From: Gammaproteobacteria bacterium (ex Lamellibrachia satsuma)
GTDB taxonomy: Bacteria > Pseudomonadota > Gammaproteobacteria > Chromatiales > Chromatiaceae
Length of the DNA stretch: 64,000 nucleotides
Direction of reading: 5' to 3'
Assembly (NCBI GenBank): GCA_019623805.1
Contig: CP053680.1
Coordinates: forward strand, 2,024,001-2,088,000
Of this stretch, positions 39,450 through 52,561 are shown one piece after another. Positions within the stretch are counted from its first letter, which is position 1; every line of letters starts with the position of its first letter. Both the position numbers and the translations under genes were made by a program. The notes beneath the pieces are model-generated. The model was not told where the DNA came from. It was given only the letters and a program-made list of their open reading frames with translations, and did no database searches.

Positions 39450-39842
39450 ATGGATACGATAGAAGTCAGCTTTCCGGGAGGAAAGCGAATCGATGCCAAG
39501 GTTGGGAATTTTGTCATCCACACAGATCAATCAGAAAAATATGGGGGTAGTGCGTCGGCGCCGGAACCTTTCGATCTGTTTCTTGCCTCCATCGCCACAT
39601 GTGCAGGCATCTTCGCCTGGAATTTTTGTGAAATACGGGAGCTATCAACAGACGGCATGGCGCTGCACATGGATTGTGAACGGGATGAGAAGAAGAAACT
39701 CTTCTCCCATATTGTTTTGAGACTCACACTGCCGGCGGATTTTCCCGAAAAATATCAAAAGGGTATTCTCCGGGCGATGGAACTCTGTACGGTGAAAAGA
39801 CACATGATGGATTCACCGGCTTTTTCAATTGAACTGAAATAA
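39450..39842 (+). CDS. OsmC family protein
   Basis: 130 residues from ATG 39450, six bases after a good GGAG site that is absent from the upstream frame's own start. DTIEVSFPGGKRIDA opens the fold. The two reactive cysteines are in LASIATCAGIFAW and MELCTVKRH. Such proteins are thiol peroxidases that reduce organic hydroperoxides; some relatives are only structural homologues. The open frame continues upstream into a synthase-like remnant, but the ribosome site argues for an independent start here. Confidence 0.85.
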   Translation: MDTIEVSFPGGKRIDAKVGNFVIHTDQSEKYGGSASAPEPFDLFLASIATCAGIFAWNFCEIRELSTDGMALHMDCERDEKKKLFSHIVLRLTLPADFPEKYQKGILRAMELCTVKRHMMDSPAFSIELK

Positions 39843-39860
39843 CAGAGTCATCGGAGTTTA

Positions 39861-41738
39861 ATGTTTTACACCGACACCTATGATGTGATTGTAGTGGGGG
39901 GCGGCCATGCCGGCACCGAGGCTGCGCTGGCCGCTGCGCGTATGGGTGCACGAACCTTGCTGCTGACCCACAACATCGAGACCCTTGGACAGATGAGCTG
40001 TAACCCGGCCATTGGGGGCATCGGTAAGGGCCATTTAGTGAAAGAAGTGGACGCACTGGGCGGCATCATGGCCCATGCAGCGGACCTCGGTGGTATCCAG
40101 TTCCGCATTCTCAACTCCCGCAAGGGTCCCGCAGTGCGAGCCACCCGGGCGCAGGCGGATCGGGTTCGTTATAAGGCTGCGGTGAGATTTGCCCTGGAAA
40201 ATCAACCCAATCTCGATCTCTTTCAACAGGCGGTGGATGATCTGTTGGTTGAGGGGGATAGGGTCATCGGTGTCACGACACAAATGGGTTTGAAGTTCAG
40301 AGCCCGCGCAGTGGTTTTGACGGTGGGTACCTTCCTTGGAGGCCGCATCCATATCGGGTTGTCCAACTATGAAGGGGGACGCGCCGGCGATCCCCCGTCC
40401 AATGCCCTCTCCCGCCGCCTTCGAGAGTTGCCTTTTAAGGTGGAACGCCTCAAAACCGGTACCCCGCCACGCATCGACGGGCGCAGCATAGATTATTCTG
40501 TGCTGCAGGAGCAGCCGGGGGATGAGCCGACACCGGTTTTCTCCTTTCTGGGTCAGCGGGAGGAACACCCGCGACAGGTCAGTTGTTACATCACCCATAC
40601 CAACGAACAGACCCATGACATCATCCGTGGCGGTATGTCCCGATCGCCAATGTACACTGGTGTGATCGAGGGGGTTGGACCGAGATACTGTCCCTCCATA
40701 GAAGACAAGATTGTCCGCTTCGCCGATAAGAACTCCCATCAGATCTTCATCGAACCAGAGGGCCTGGATACCAACGAGGTCTATCCTAATGGCATATCCA
40801 CCAGCCTGCCCTTTGATGTGCAGTATGAACTTGCGCGTTCTATGAAGGGATTTGCACAGGCCCACATCATCCGCCCGGGTTATGCCATCGAGTATGATTT
40901 TTTTGATCCCCGAGGCCTCAAGTCTTCGTTGCAGACCCAGCATATGGCCGGGCTCTTTTTTGCCGGACAGATCAATGGCACCACAGGCTATGAAGAGGCG
41001 GCGGCCCAAGGTCTGTTGGCAGGTTTGAATGCGGTGCGATTATGCAGGGAAAAGGAGGCCTGGTCTCCCCGGCGGGATGAAGCCTATCTCGGCGTGATGG
41101 TTGATGACCTGGTTACCCAGGGTACAGCTGAACCCTACCGTATGTTCACCAGCCGGGCAGAGTACCGGTTGTTGCTGCGGGAAGACAATGCCGACCTGCG
41201 GTTAACCGAAACAGGGCGCGAACTCGGTCTGGTGTCTGAAAAGCGCTGGGCCGCTTTTGATCACAAGCGCGAGACGATAGCACGGGAGCAGCAACGGCTG
41301 CGGGATACCTGGATACGACCAAGGGATCTTTCGGAGGATGAGGTAACTCGGGTGGTGGGTGCGCCTTTGGCACGGGAGGTGCGTGCTCTGGAACTGCTGG
41401 TGCGACCAGAAGTAAGCTATGCCGGATTGATGAGTCTGCCTGGTATCGGTCCGGGTGAGTCGGATTGGCAGGTGGCAGGGCAGATCGAAGTTCAGGCCAA
41501 ATATGCCGGTTATATCGATCGGCAGCGGGATGAGATTGAACGGCAACGGGCAAATGAATCCATGTCTCTGCCCGATGATTTTGATTTTGAGAAAGTACGT
41601 GGGCTCTCTGCGGAGATAAGGGAGAAGTTTCAGCGCCACCGGCCGGACACCCTGGGTCAGGCGGGACGCATTCCCGGGGTCACCCCTGCGGCTATTTCGA
41701 TGTTAATGATCCATCTGAAACAGGTTTCGGCAAAGTGA
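39861..41738 (+). CDS. mnmG: tRNA uridine-5-carboxymethylaminomethyl modification enzyme MnmG
   Basis: 625 residues, full length. The FAD-binding dinucleotide motif [19 protein letters not shown] is followed by the GidA signatures [16 protein letters not shown] and [17 protein letters not shown]-terminal helical domain contacts MnmE. With MnmE it installs cmnm5U at the wobble position of several tRNAs. The TGA stop overlaps the GTG of rsmG, so the two are translated together. Confidence 0.98.
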   Translation: MFYTDTYDVIVVGGGHAGTEAALAAARMGARTLLLTHNIETLGQMSCNPAIGGIGKGHLVKEVDALGGIMAHAADLGGIQFRILNSRKGPAVRATRAQADRVRYKAAVRFALENQPNLDLFQQAVDDLLVEGDRVIGVTTQMGLKFRARAVVLTVGTFLGGRIHIGLSNYEGGRAGDPPSNALSRRLRELPFKVERLKTGTPPRIDGRSIDYSVLQEQPGDEPTPVFSFLGQREEHPRQVSCYITHTNEQTHDIIRGGMSRSPMYTGVIEGVGPRYCPSIEDKIVRFADKNSHQIFIEPEGLDTNEVYPNGISTSLPFDVQYELARSMKGFAQAHIIRPGYAIEYDFFDPRGLKSSLQTQHMAGLFFAGQINGTTGYEEAAAQGLLAGLNAVRLCREKEAWSPRRDEAYLGVMVDDLVTQGTAEPYRMFTSRAEYRLLLREDNADLRLTETGRELGLVSEKRWAAFDHKRETIAREQQRLRDTWIRPRDLSEDEVTRVVGAPLAREVRALELLVRPEVSYAGLMSLPGIGPGESDWQVAGQIEVQAKYAGYIDRQRDEIERQRANESMSLPDDFDFEKVRGLSAEIREKFQRHRPDTLGQAGRIPGVTPAAISMLMIHLKQVSAK

Positions 41739-42370
41739 CGAAGAACTTAGTGGAGTCTCGATGGGGAGAACGACTTGATTTGGGCCTCGAAAGAATGTCA
41801 CTGTCGATCCCGGCAGATGTACGTGAGCGCTTACTCCGCTTCCATGGCCTGCTTATAAAGTGGAACAAGGCTTACAATCTCACCGCTGTGCGCGATCCGT
41901 TGGAGATGGTGGATCGACATTTGCTCGACAGCCTTTCGGTGCTTCCCTATCTTCACGGCGAAGAAATTTTAGATATGGGAACGGGTCCGGGCCTTCCCGG
42001 CATCCCTTTGGCGTTGCTACTACCAGATGCCCACTTCGTATTGCTCGACAGTAACAACAAAAAAATCCGTTTTGTTCGTCAGGTCGTGCTTGAGTTGGGA
42101 ATAGTGAATGTTCTTCCCGTACATGCCAGGGTTGAAACCTACCAGCCAAATCACCCTTTCGATACCTTGATCTCCAGGGCCTTTACTGCCCTGCCCCGGA
42201 TGGTTGAACTGACCCGTCATCTGCGAGCTCCCGGTTGCCGGTTGCTGGCGATGAAGGGAATGGTGCCGGAAGATGAGATTGCCGGACTTCCGGCAGGGAT
42301 GAAACAGGAAGTGATACGGTTACAAGTGCCGTTAACTGATGCTGAGCGACACCTGATTATTATCGAATAA
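41735..42370 (+). CDS. rsmG: 16S rRNA (guanine527-N7)-methyltransferase
   Basis: 211 residues. The substrate-positioning motif [16 protein letters not shown] and the SAM-binding motif [18 protein letters not shown] are typical of RsmG. Loss of this enzyme in other bacteria gives low-level streptomycin resistance. Starts at GTG 41735, overlapping the mnmG stop by three bases (GTGA). The next gene on this strand is parA, 899 bp away, with a minus-strand gene in between. Confidence 0.96.
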   Translation: MTKNLVESRWGERLDLGLERMSLSIPADVRERLLRFHGLLIKWNKAYNLTAVRDPLEMVDRHLLDSLSVLPYLHGEEILDMGTGPGLPGIPLALLLPDAHFVLLDSNNKKIRFVRQVVLELGIVNVLPVHARVETYQPNHPFDTLISRAFTALPRMVELTRHLRAPGCRLLAMKGMVPEDEIAGLPAGMKQEVIRLQVPLTDAERHLIIIE

Positions 42371-42418
42371 TCTCTTATCTTGCTGTGAGCAGTGAGTAAG
42401 AGTGGCGCCTTGCCGTTT

Positions 42419-43069
42419 CTACTTGTCTGTGTGATCTTCTTCACCGAACTGCTTCCAGCGGCGACGAAAAAAGATGAGTACAAAAATAGCCGACCCAAAC
42501 AACAGATAGGTTCGTGGTTCAGGTACTTGGGTGGAGTAGGCGAAGTTATCGATATTCAGAAAACGGCCGGAAAGGGATTCGAAGGTAATGGAACTGATGA
42601 CTTCATCCGAGATAAATCCGGCAAAGGTTCTATTGCCAGGGTTGGCGGTTGCTATGTCGAAGATATCCCCGGAGGACAAAACGACCCGAACGTCCGAAGC
42701 GAACGGTCGGAAAGTCATCAAGTCCACCCCGATGGCATAGATGGACTGAGGCAGATAGGCGGTGATGCGGCCTTCAGCGTGTTGGTCAGAGAGCACATCA
42801 CCGGAGTCCCAGTCGTAGAATCTGCGGTAGTAGTCGGGATCCACGGTATAGAGATCACCGCTGCCCTGGAAAACAACATCGGCAAAAAGGGCCTGGTCAC
42901 GGTAGGAGCGCCAGCGTCGCCGCTCATTTTCCTCGAAATCTATGGTGGTGACACTACCCAGCCAGCTGGAAAAAGTGTCCCTGTCGTTAAGGGAGATAAT
43001 GCCGGCCTGTGTGGCGCTGGCTGCTGACAAGAGCAGCATGATAACCGCCCATTTACCCATTGAAGTCAC
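42419..43069 (-). CDS. PEP-CTERM sorting-signal protein
   Basis: 216 residues. A signal peptide (VIMLLLSAASATQAG) is followed by a beta-rich body with SVTTIDFEENE and FLNIDNFAYS, the latter typical of PEP-CTERM exoproteins. The C-terminus has VPEPRTYLLFGSAIFVLIFFRRRW: the PEP motif, a transmembrane helix and an Arg cluster. It should be cut and anchored by an exosortase (EpsH), which is not in this window. The function of the body is unknown. It is inserted between rsmG and parA on the opposite strand. Confidence 0.87.
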   Translation of the reverse strand: MTSMGKWAVIMLLLSAASATQAGIISLNDRDTFSSWLGSVTTIDFEENERRRWRSYRDQALFADVVFQGSGDLYTVDPDYYRRFYDWDSGDVLSDQHAEGRITAYLPQSIYAIGVDLMTFRPFASDVRVVLSSGDIFDIATANPGNRTFAGFISDEVISSITFESLSGRFLNIDNFAYSTQVPEPRTYLLFGSAIFVLIFFRRRWKQFGEEDHTDK

Positions 43070-43268
43070 ACTGATGCCTCAAATTCGATCTGTACTGATA
43101 GAGGTAGGCGGTCATTTCAGGGCAAAGTTTAATTATTCAGGATCTTGTTTCCTTTTCAGGTGCTGGCGAAAAACCATGAAATTCTGACTTTCATCAACAG
43201 AGCAGGTATCGCAGCGGCCTCCTGCCCGTTATCATAGCGGGCTCCAGTCTCAACCCGGTCTGAAATTC

Positions 43269-44045
43269 ATGGGACATATCATTACCGTCGCGAATCAGAA
43301 AGGCGGCGTGGGCAAAACCACTACTGCCGTTAACCTGGCCGCTTCCCTGGCAACGCTGAAGAAGCGCGTTCTCATGGTGGATCTCGATCCACAGGGTAAC
43401 GCGAGCATGGGGTGCGGTGTGGACAAGCACCAGCTTGAGCGTTCCAGCTGTGATGTGTTGTTGGGGGACGTACAGTTGCACGAGGCTGTGATGAAAACCC
43501 CAGAGGCCGGGTTTGATGTTCTGCCTGCCAATGCGGATCTGACTGCAGCGGAGGTGGGATTGATGAATGCCACCCTGCGGGAAAAGCGTTTGAGCCTGGC
43601 GCTGGCGACAACAAAGGACCAGTATGATTTCATCATCATCGACTGCCCACCGTCCTTGAACATGCTGACATTGAATGCCTTGGTAGCAGCGGATGCAGTA
43701 TTGATACCGATTCAGACCGAATACTATGCGCTGGAAGGGCTATCCGCGCTGATGGGTACGGTGAAGCAGGTTCAATCCCATCTCAATGGTGATTTGGAGA
43801 TCGAAGGTATTCTGCGTACCATGCACGACCCCCGAAATAACCTGGCGGTTGATGTATCCACCCAGCTGATCACCCATTTCAAGGATAAGGTGTTCAACAC
43901 CATCATTCCGCGAAATGTACGGGTCGCCGAAGCGCCGAGTCATGGCAAACCGGTTTTACTGTATGATAGATCCTCCCGCGGTGCGACGGCCTATCTGGCT
44001 CTGGCGAGTGAAGTGGTGCGTCGGAACCGCAAGCGGACATCCTGA
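43269..44045 (+). CDS. parA: Chromosome partitioning ATPase ParA (Soj)
   Basis: 258 residues. The deviant Walker A NQKGGVGKTTTAVNLAASLA, the switch region VDLDPQGNASMG and Walker B IIIDCPPSLNML mark the MinD/ParA family. Nucleoid-bound ParA-ATP dimers pull ParB-parS complexes. The gene is followed by parB after 32 bp. Its target sites, two parS-like sequences, lie 12 kb away in recF. Confidence 0.97.
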   Translation: MGHIITVANQKGGVGKTTTAVNLAASLATLKKRVLMVDLDPQGNASMGCGVDKHQLERSSCDVLLGDVQLHEAVMKTPEAGFDVLPANADLTAAEVGLMNATLREKRLSLALATTKDQYDFIIIDCPPSLNMLTLNALVAADAVLIPIQTEYYALEGLSALMGTVKQVQSHLNGDLEIEGILRTMHDPRNNLAVDVSTQLITHFKDKVFNTIIPRNVRVAEAPSHGKPVLLYDRSSRGATAYLALASEVVRRNRKRTS

Positions 44046-44077
44046 TTAAATATTAAACAGCTACGGTACGCAGAGAG

Positions 44078-44968
44078 ATGGCGGCGAAGAAACGGGGCCT
44101 CGGTAGAGGATTGGATGCACTGCTCGGCGGAATCAATAACGAGAGTGCAGCAGCGGATAACTCCGCGGGTAAAAAAGGCACGGGGGGCAATCTTGCGCAC
44201 CTGCCTGTTGATCTGATTCAACGTGGTCGCTATCAACCCAGACGGGAGTTCGATCCGGACAGTCTGCGGGAACTGGCCGACTCCATAGCCGCACAGGGTG
44301 TAATCCAGCCGGTAGTGGTGCGGGAGATCGAAAACAACCGCTATGAATTGATCGCCGGTGAACGGCGTTGGCGTGCAGCGCAGCAGGCTGGCCTCGATAC
44401 CATCCCGGTGGTCATCAAAGAAGTCACCGAACAGGCCGCCATGGCCATGGGGTTGATCGAGAATATCCAACGGGATGATCTCAATCCGTTGGAAGAGGCC
44501 AACGCCCTCAGCCGGTTACTGCTTGAATTTGAACTGACCCACCAGGCTGTGGCCAAGGCGGTGGGTAAGTCCCGTACAACGGTCACCAACCTGTTACGTC
44601 TGTTGGAGTTGAACGAGGATGTCAAAATCCTGATCGAGAGCGGCCGCCTTGAAATGGGTCATGCTCGCGCCTTGCTTGGCCTGAAAGACCGAGCCCAGAG
44701 CAATGCCGCGGCAAAAGTTGTCGCAGACGGGCTCTCGGTACGTGAAACAGAGCGCCTGGTTCGGCGTATCCAGGGGGAGCAGGATGCACCTGCGAAGGTG
44801 GTCAGCAAGACCGAAGATGACCCGGATATCCGCAGGCTGCTGACCGATCTCTCAGAGCGTCTGGGTGCCAAGGTCAACCTGCAGCAGAATGCAAAAGGCA
44901 AAGGCAAGCTGGTCATCGCCTACAACAGCCTAGACGAGTTGGAAGGGATTTTGGATCACATCAAGTGA
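44078..44968 (+). CDS. parB: Chromosome partitioning protein ParB (Spo0J)
   Basis: 296 residues. The N-terminal ParB/Srx CTPase domain has LPVDLIQRGRYQPR and the CTP-binding LIAGERRWRAAQ. The central HTH ALAxxVGKSRTTVTNLLRLL recognises parS; here it reads VAKAVGKSRTTVTNLL. The C-terminal dimer domain ends DELEGILDHIK. The N-terminus KKRGLGRGLDALLGG is the ParA-stimulating peptide. It would slide from the parS sites in recF. Confidence 0.97.
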   Translation: MAAKKRGLGRGLDALLGGINNESAAADNSAGKKGTGGNLAHLPVDLIQRGRYQPRREFDPDSLRELADSIAAQGVIQPVVVREIENNRYELIAGERRWRAAQQAGLDTIPVVIKEVTEQAAMAMGLIENIQRDDLNPLEEANALSRLLLEFELTHQAVAKAVGKSRTTVTNLLRLLELNEDVKILIESGRLEMGHARALLGLKDRAQSNAAAKVVADGLSVRETERLVRRIQGEQDAPAKVVSKTEDDPDIRRLLTDLSERLGAKVNLQQNAKGKGKLVIAYNSLDELEGILDHIK

Positions 44969-44979
44969 GGCTTTGATCA

Positions 44980-45078
44980 CTATCGGCATAAGTTGTCGTA
45001 GTACTGCTTGTAGTCCATCTTCGCCCTGGCACCTTGTGCTTCGATATCAGTATATTTGAACTCCTGCATCAAGGTCAT
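44980..45078 (-). CDS. Possible micro-ORF of 32 codons overlapping the lipoprotein stop
   Basis: A short frame, MTLMQEFKYTDIEAQGARAK continuing for 12 more residues to a Cys-Arg end, starts at an ATG that overlaps the stop of the upstream lipoprotein gene by four bases (ATGA). The composition is protein-like (acidic and aromatic). It may be a real small protein, or the tail of a longer lipoprotein gene lost by frameshift. Nothing comparable is known to me. Confidence 0.3.
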   Translation of the reverse strand: MTLMQEFKYTDIEAQGARAKMDYKQYYDNLCR

Positions 45079-45719
45079 GGGCCCGAGTTTAATAAGGCAT
45101 TTTTAATTGCCGGACTCTTGAACATAGTTTCCAAGTTGCCCCTATATATGATCGTGTGCATATCCCAAAGGTTATGGCTCTCACTTGGTTTGTTTGCTTG
45201 GCTGCCAGAAAAACGCTCGTGATCAATTACTTTTCCATGTATATCAGCAATACAAATATCAAAGTCATATTGATATCTAAACTTGAAACCACCAGCATCC
45301 CATTTCGATTCATATACAGACGCAACAATCGCTTTGTTAAACCTAGGGTCGGCCATTTGATCGATGGCATCGTCCACAGACGTTCCCATATCTACTTTAA
45401 TAATATTTACCTCAATGCCTGAATCGTAAAAACCTTCCTTGATTATGTTGGACAGAAAGTCTACGAAACGTTCTTCTTTAGGCCTTTCTGGTCTATCTAA
45501 GGTCATGGGCATTCCAAAAGCACCGCGCACAAGTCCTTCAAACTTTTCGCTTTTATCGCCAGTCAAAACATAGGGTCTTTTGTCGATCACTGCTAGAGAT
45601 ATATTCTTATCACCAATTGAATAAAATTCTGGTGTTATTTGATCCCTTGTGACAGGAGATGCGCAGCCGGTAACGACAAGCAGAAACAGGATTGACAGAT
45701 TTTTTGCAGCGAAATTCAC
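45075..45719 (-). CDS. Putative outer-membrane or periplasmic lipoprotein
   Basis: 214 residues. The signal peptide ends in a lipobox, LVVTGCAS, with the acylated Cys near residue 19. The body is mixed alpha/beta (YSIGDKNISLAVIDKRPYVL, then VNIIKVDMGTSVDDAIDQM) and belongs to no family I recognise. Base composition is clearly AT-richer than its neighbours parB and atpB. It is inverted relative to both, so acquisition by transfer is likely. A micro-ORF overlaps its stop. The 288-bp gap to atpI holds the atp promoter. Confidence 0.8.
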   Translation of the reverse strand: MNFAAKNLSILFLLVVTGCASPVTRDQITPEFYSIGDKNISLAVIDKRPYVLTGDKSEKFEGLVRGAFGMPMTLDRPERPKEERFVDFLSNIIKEGFYDSGIEVNIIKVDMGTSVDDAIDQMADPRFNKAIVASVYESKWDAGGFKFRYQYDFDICIADIHGKVIDHERFSGSQANKPSESHNLWDMHTIIYRGNLETMFKSPAIKNALLNSGP

Positions 45720-45932
45720 AGTTCTCTCCCTAATGTTGTACGTTGCACTACCAATGTGCCCCTGTATATGTACCAGAAAACAACTTTTAATCGAGTCTAT
45801 TATCGACCTTCATTGATGCACATCAATCATAGTTAATTGGCTTTTTTCGTGAGTTGTCCGGTGGCGCCAAAATACCAGTCATTCCCGGTACAGGCGGGGT
45901 TTATAGCCATTCTAAATTTGTTCGCCCATCAT

Positions 45933-45961
45933 TTGACCCTATATTAAAAAAAACTTATACT
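45933..45961 (+). promoter_or_regulatory. Sigma-70 promoter of the atp operon
   Basis: TTGACC (45933-45938), a 17-base AT-rich spacer, and TATACT (45956-45961). Transcription would start near 45968, 40 bases before the atpI ATG. Both hexamers and the spacing are near consensus, in line with high expression. Confidence 0.8.
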
Positions 45962-46007
45962 TGTCCGTCTAAAGTGAACGTGGTTAAAGGGGTGCCGGGA
46001 AACTGGG

Positions 46008-47547
<1,540 letters not shown>

Positions 47548-47601
47548 TCCGACCGATAATCGAACCGACTATCATCTCGTCAAATACGAGGTAATTCCGG
47601 G

Positions 47602-48072
47602 ATGAACATCAATCTGACTCTTATTGGTCAGCTACTCTCTTTTATGGTGTTCGTGTGGTTCACGATGAAATTCGTCTGGACCCCGATCATGGGCGCGCTT
47701 GAAGTGCGTAAAAAAGGGATAGCCGACGGTCTTGCTGCAGCAGAACGTGGGCAGCATGAACAGGAGCTTGCGAAAGAGCGTGCCAAGGGCGTGCTTCACG
47801 AAGCGAAAGCCCAGGCGGCGGAGATCGTTGCCCAGGCGCAGAAGCGAGGCGCTGAAATTGTAGACGAAGCGAAGGGTAGTGCCCGTACCGAAGGAGAGCG
47901 AATCCTTACCGCTGCGCAGGCGGAGATCGAACAGGAGACCAATCGTGCGCGTGAACAGCTGCGCGGGAAGGTTGCCGAGCTGGCTATTGCCGGTGCGGAA
48001 AAGATCCTGAAGAAAGAGATCAACGCCGAGACGCATAGAGATATCGTCGACGGTCTGGCCAAAGAGATCTAA
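47602..48072 (+). CDS. atpF: F0F1 ATP synthase subunit b
   Basis: 156 residues. One N-terminal membrane helix ([20 protein letters not shown]) is followed by a long alanine/glutamate-rich coiled coil ([19 protein letters not shown]). It dimerises to form the peripheral stator stalk linking subunit a to delta and alpha. Standard length and place in the operon. Confidence 0.97.
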   Translation: MNINLTLIGQLLSFMVFVWFTMKFVWTPIMGALEVRKKGIADGLAAAERGQHEQELAKERAKGVLHEAKAQAAEIVAQAQKRGAEIVDEAKGSARTEGERILTAAQAEIEQETNRAREQLRGKVAELAIAGAEKILKKEINAETHRDIVDGLAKEI

Positions 48073-48081
48073 GGCAACGCT

Positions 48082-48621
48082 ATGGCAGGAGAAGCTACCA
48101 CTATTGCCCGCCCTTACGCGGAAGCGGTTTTTGCCCGTGCCGAAGAGACCGATAAACTCGACCTCTGGTCTGAAATGCTGGGGTTGCTGGCAGCGGTTGT
48201 TCAGGATTCGACCATGGCCGGAGTCATCAAGGACCCGCTGTTTGATCGTAAACAGTTGACCGAATTGATGCTGGAGATCGGTGGCGGACGTCTGAACGAA
48301 GAGGGTTCAAATCTGGCCAGGCTGCTGGTGCAGAATGACCGCCTTGCGGTTCTGCCGGAAATCGTCGAGGTGTTTGAACTACTGAAGGCTGAACGCGAGC
48401 GAGTACTCAAGGTGCATGTCACTTCGGCCTTTGCACTCAGCTCTGTCCAGCAAAAACATATTGCCGATGCCCTGAAGGCCAAACTCGGACGTGATGTCAC
48501 CATCACCAGCGAAAAGAACACCGATCTGATCGGCGGCATCCACATCCGCGCTGGCGACATGGTTATCGACGGATCCGTCCGGGGACAACTGCAGCAACTG
48601 GCGAACGAATTGGGAATCTAA
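48082..48621 (+). CDS. atpH: F0F1 ATP synthase subunit delta
   Basis: 179 residues. The N-terminal helical bundle ([16 protein letters not shown]) binds the alpha subunits. The C-terminal part ([29 protein letters not shown]) is the OSCP/delta signature. It connects the b dimer to the top of F1. It is 9 bp after atpF and 13 bp before atpA. Confidence 0.97.
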   Translation: MAGEATTIARPYAEAVFARAEETDKLDLWSEMLGLLAAVVQDSTMAGVIKDPLFDRKQLTELMLEIGGGRLNEEGSNLARLLVQNDRLAVLPEIVEVFELLKAERERVLKVHVTSAFALSSVQQKHIADALKAKLGRDVTITSEKNTDLIGGIHIRAGDMVIDGSVRGQLQQLANELGI

Positions 48622-48634
48622 GCGAGAAGCCATC

Positions 48635-50176
48635 ATGCAACTCAATCCATCCGAGATCAGCGAACTGATCAAAAGCAAGATCGAGAAATTCGATCTTAAG
48701 ACCGAGGCCCGTAACGAGGGCACGATTATCAGTCTTACCGACGGTATCGCCCGCATCCACGGTCTCGAGGACGCCATGTCTTACGAGATGCTGGAGTTCC
48801 CGGGGAATACTTTCGGTCTGACCCTCAACCTGGAGCGCGACTCGGTCGGCGCCGTGGTATTGGGAGACTACAAACATCTCTCCGAGGGTGATGCGGTCAA
48901 ATGTACCGGTCGCGTACTCGAAGTACCCGTGGGTGAAGGCCTGCTGGGTCGAGTGGTTGACGCTCTGGGCGGTCCGGTCGACGGCAAGGGCGCTGTGGAA
49001 ACCACAGAAACAGCGACCCTCGAAAAGGTAGCCCCCGGTGTTATCTCCCGTAAATCGGTTGATCAGCCGGTGCAGACAGGTATCAAGGCCATCGACGCCA
49101 TGGTGCCAGTCGGCCGCGGCCAGCGAGAGTTGATCATCGGTGACCGTCAGACCGGTAAGTCGGCCCTGGCGATCGATGCGATCATCAATCAGAAAGGCAC
49201 CGGCGTTAAGTGTATCTATGTCGCGGTGGGCCAGAAGAATTCCACCATCGCGCAGGTTGTGCGTAAGCTGGAGGAGCACGGCGCGATGGAGCACACCGTC
49301 ATCGTCGCCGCCCCTGCTGCCGACTCTGCCGCCATGCAGTTCCTGGCCCCTTATGCCGGTTGCTCCATGGGTGAGTATTTCCGCGATAAAGGCGAAGATG
49401 CCTTGATTGTATATGACGACCTGACCAAGCAGGCTTGGGCCTACCGCCAGGTCTCCTTGCTGCTGCGTCGTCCACCGGGCCGAGAAGCCTATCCAGGTGA
49501 TGTATTCTATCTTCACTCCCGTCTGCTGGAGCGCGCGGCCAGGATCAACGCGGAGCAGGTTGAAAAGAATACCGACGGTAAAGTTACCGGCAAGACGGGT
49601 TCTCTGACGGCTCTGCCGATCATCGAGACTCAGGCAGGTGACGTATCGGCTTTCGTACCGACAAACGTTATCTCCATCACTGACGGCCAGATCTTCCTTG
49701 AGGCCGATCTGTTCAATGCCGGTATCCGTCCGGCGATCAATGCCGGTCTCTCCGTATCGCGGGTGGGTGGTGCTGCGCAGACCAAGATCATCAAGAAATT
49801 GGGTGGTGGTGTGCGACTGGCGTTGGCGCAATATCGTGAGCTGGCAGCCTTCTCCCAGTTTGCCTCCGATCTCGATGACGCGACCCGTGCCCAGCTGCAA
49901 CTTGGCGAGCGCGTGACCGAACTGATGAAGCAGGGTCAGTACTCTCCCCTCAGTGTGGCCGATATGGCAACCACCCTGTTCTCTGCCAATGAAGGTTATC
50001 TGAACGACATAGAGACGAGTAAGGTCGTGGATTTTGAAGCGGCGTTGCACGACTATATGAAGAGCAACCAAAAGGCACTGGTCGACCTGATCAACGAGAA
50101 AACGGACTACAATCCCGAGATCGAGCAGGCGTTGCACGAGGCATTAAAGGATTTCAAGGCCAACCATACCTGGTAA
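48635..50176 (+). CDS. atpA: F0F1 ATP synthase subunit alpha
   Basis: 513 residues, full length. Walker A is [15 protein letters not shown], and the ATP synthase alpha/beta signature region includes [14 protein letters not shown]. It forms the non-catalytic nucleotide sites of F1 and supplies the arginine finger (SVSRVGG). The opposite strand carries a long open frame across this gene, which is a coding shadow. Confidence 0.98.
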   Translation: MQLNPSEISELIKSKIEKFDLKTEARNEGTIISLTDGIARIHGLEDAMSYEMLEFPGNTFGLTLNLERDSVGAVVLGDYKHLSEGDAVKCTGRVLEVPVGEGLLGRVVDALGGPVDGKGAVETTETATLEKVAPGVISRKSVDQPVQTGIKAIDAMVPVGRGQRELIIGDRQTGKSALAIDAIINQKGTGVKCIYVAVGQKNSTIAQVVRKLEEHGAMEHTVIVAAPAADSAAMQFLAPYAGCSMGEYFRDKGEDALIVYDDLTKQAWAYRQVSLLLRRPPGREAYPGDVFYLHSRLLERAARINAEQVEKNTDGKVTGKTGSLTALPIIETQAGDVSAFVPTNVISITDGQIFLEADLFNAGIRPAINAGLSVSRVGGAAQTKIIKKLGGGVRLALAQYRELAAFSQFASDLDDATRAQLQLGERVTELMKQGQYSPLSVADMATTLFSANEGYLNDIETSKVVDFEAALHDYMKSNQKALVDLINEKTDYNPEIEQALHEALKDFKANHTW

Positions 50177-50229
50177 CCAAAGAGCATTGGAAGATCACAC
50201 GATAGGGCCAAAATAGGGTTTTTAGAGAT

Positions 50230-51090
50230 ATGGCAGGCGCAAAAGAGATACGCACCCAGATCGCCAGCATCAAAAACACGCAGAAGATTACTTCAGCGAT
50301 GGAGATGGTGGCGGCCGCAAAGATGCGTAAGGCCCAGAACAGGATGGACGCGACCCGTCCCTACGCAGAGAAGATGCGTATGGTGATCAGTCACCTGTCC
50401 CATGCTCATCCTGAGTATCGCCACAGCTTCATGATCGACCGTGAGGTCAAACGGGTAGGTTATATCATCGTCTCGTCCGACCGTGGTCTTTGTGGTGGTC
50501 TGAACAGTAATCTGTTCCGCAGGCTGGCGAAAGAGATCCAGTCTCAGAACGAAGCTGGCGTGGAGGTGGATTTCTGTACCATAGGCACCAAGGCACTGGG
50601 TTTTTTCGGGCGTTTCGGCGGTAATGTGACCGGGCAGGCGACTCACCTTGGGGATGCGCCGCACATTGAGGATCTGATCGGTACGGTGAAGGTGTTACTG
50701 GATGCTTATGCCGCTGGTGAAATTGATCGTATCTATGTGGCTTACAATCGGTTCGTCAACACCATGACGCAGGATCCGACTGTCGAACAGTTGGTGCCAA
50801 TCAGCGCCGAGGCAGATCAAGACCTGCAGCACCACTGGGACTATATCTACGAGCCGGATTCCAAGGATGTGCTGGACAACCTGCTTGGCAGATATGTGGA
50901 GTCCCTGGTTTACCAGTCTGTGGTAGAGAATGGTGCCTGCGAACAGTCTGCGCGAATGGTTGCGATGAAGGCCGCCTCCGATAATGCTGGGGATCTCATC
51001 AACGAGTTGCAGTTGATCTACAACAAGGCTCGTCAGGCAGCGATTACCCAGGAAATTTCCGAGATCGTCAGTGGTGCTGCAGCGGTCTGA
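50230..51090 (+). CDS. atpG: F0F1 ATP synthase subunit gamma
   Basis: 286 residues. The N-terminal coiled coil ([35 protein letters not shown]) and the C-terminal helix ([20 protein letters not shown], ending [15 protein letters not shown]) form the rotating shaft. The segment [14 protein letters not shown] is conserved. Standard position between atpA and atpD. Confidence 0.98.
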   Translation: MAGAKEIRTQIASIKNTQKITSAMEMVAAAKMRKAQNRMDATRPYAEKMRMVISHLSHAHPEYRHSFMIDREVKRVGYIIVSSDRGLCGGLNSNLFRRLAKEIQSQNEAGVEVDFCTIGTKALGFFGRFGGNVTGQATHLGDAPHIEDLIGTVKVLLDAYAAGEIDRIYVAYNRFVNTMTQDPTVEQLVPISAEADQDLQHHWDYIYEPDSKDVLDNLLGRYVESLVYQSVVENGACEQSARMVAMKAASDNAGDLINELQLIYNKARQAAITQEISEIVSGAAAV

Positions 51091-51115
51091 CGCGCATGCC
51101 TTGCCACAGAATTAG

Positions 51116-52537
<1,422 letters not shown>

Positions 52538-52561
52538 TCCCACTATAGGGAGTGCTAAGCT

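Noticed and set aside
40035..41009. 324-residue minus-strand frame opposite mnmG
   Set aside because: Shadow of the highly conserved mnmG coding sequence.
42392..43027. 211-residue plus-strand frame opposite the PEP-CTERM gene
   Set aside because: The minus-strand product has a signal peptide and a complete PEP-CTERM tail; the plus frame has neither motif nor ribosome site.
48563..50137. 524-residue minus-strand frame opposite atpA
   Set aside because: A mirror of atpA codon bias; no family motifs, no ribosome site, and atpA is certain.
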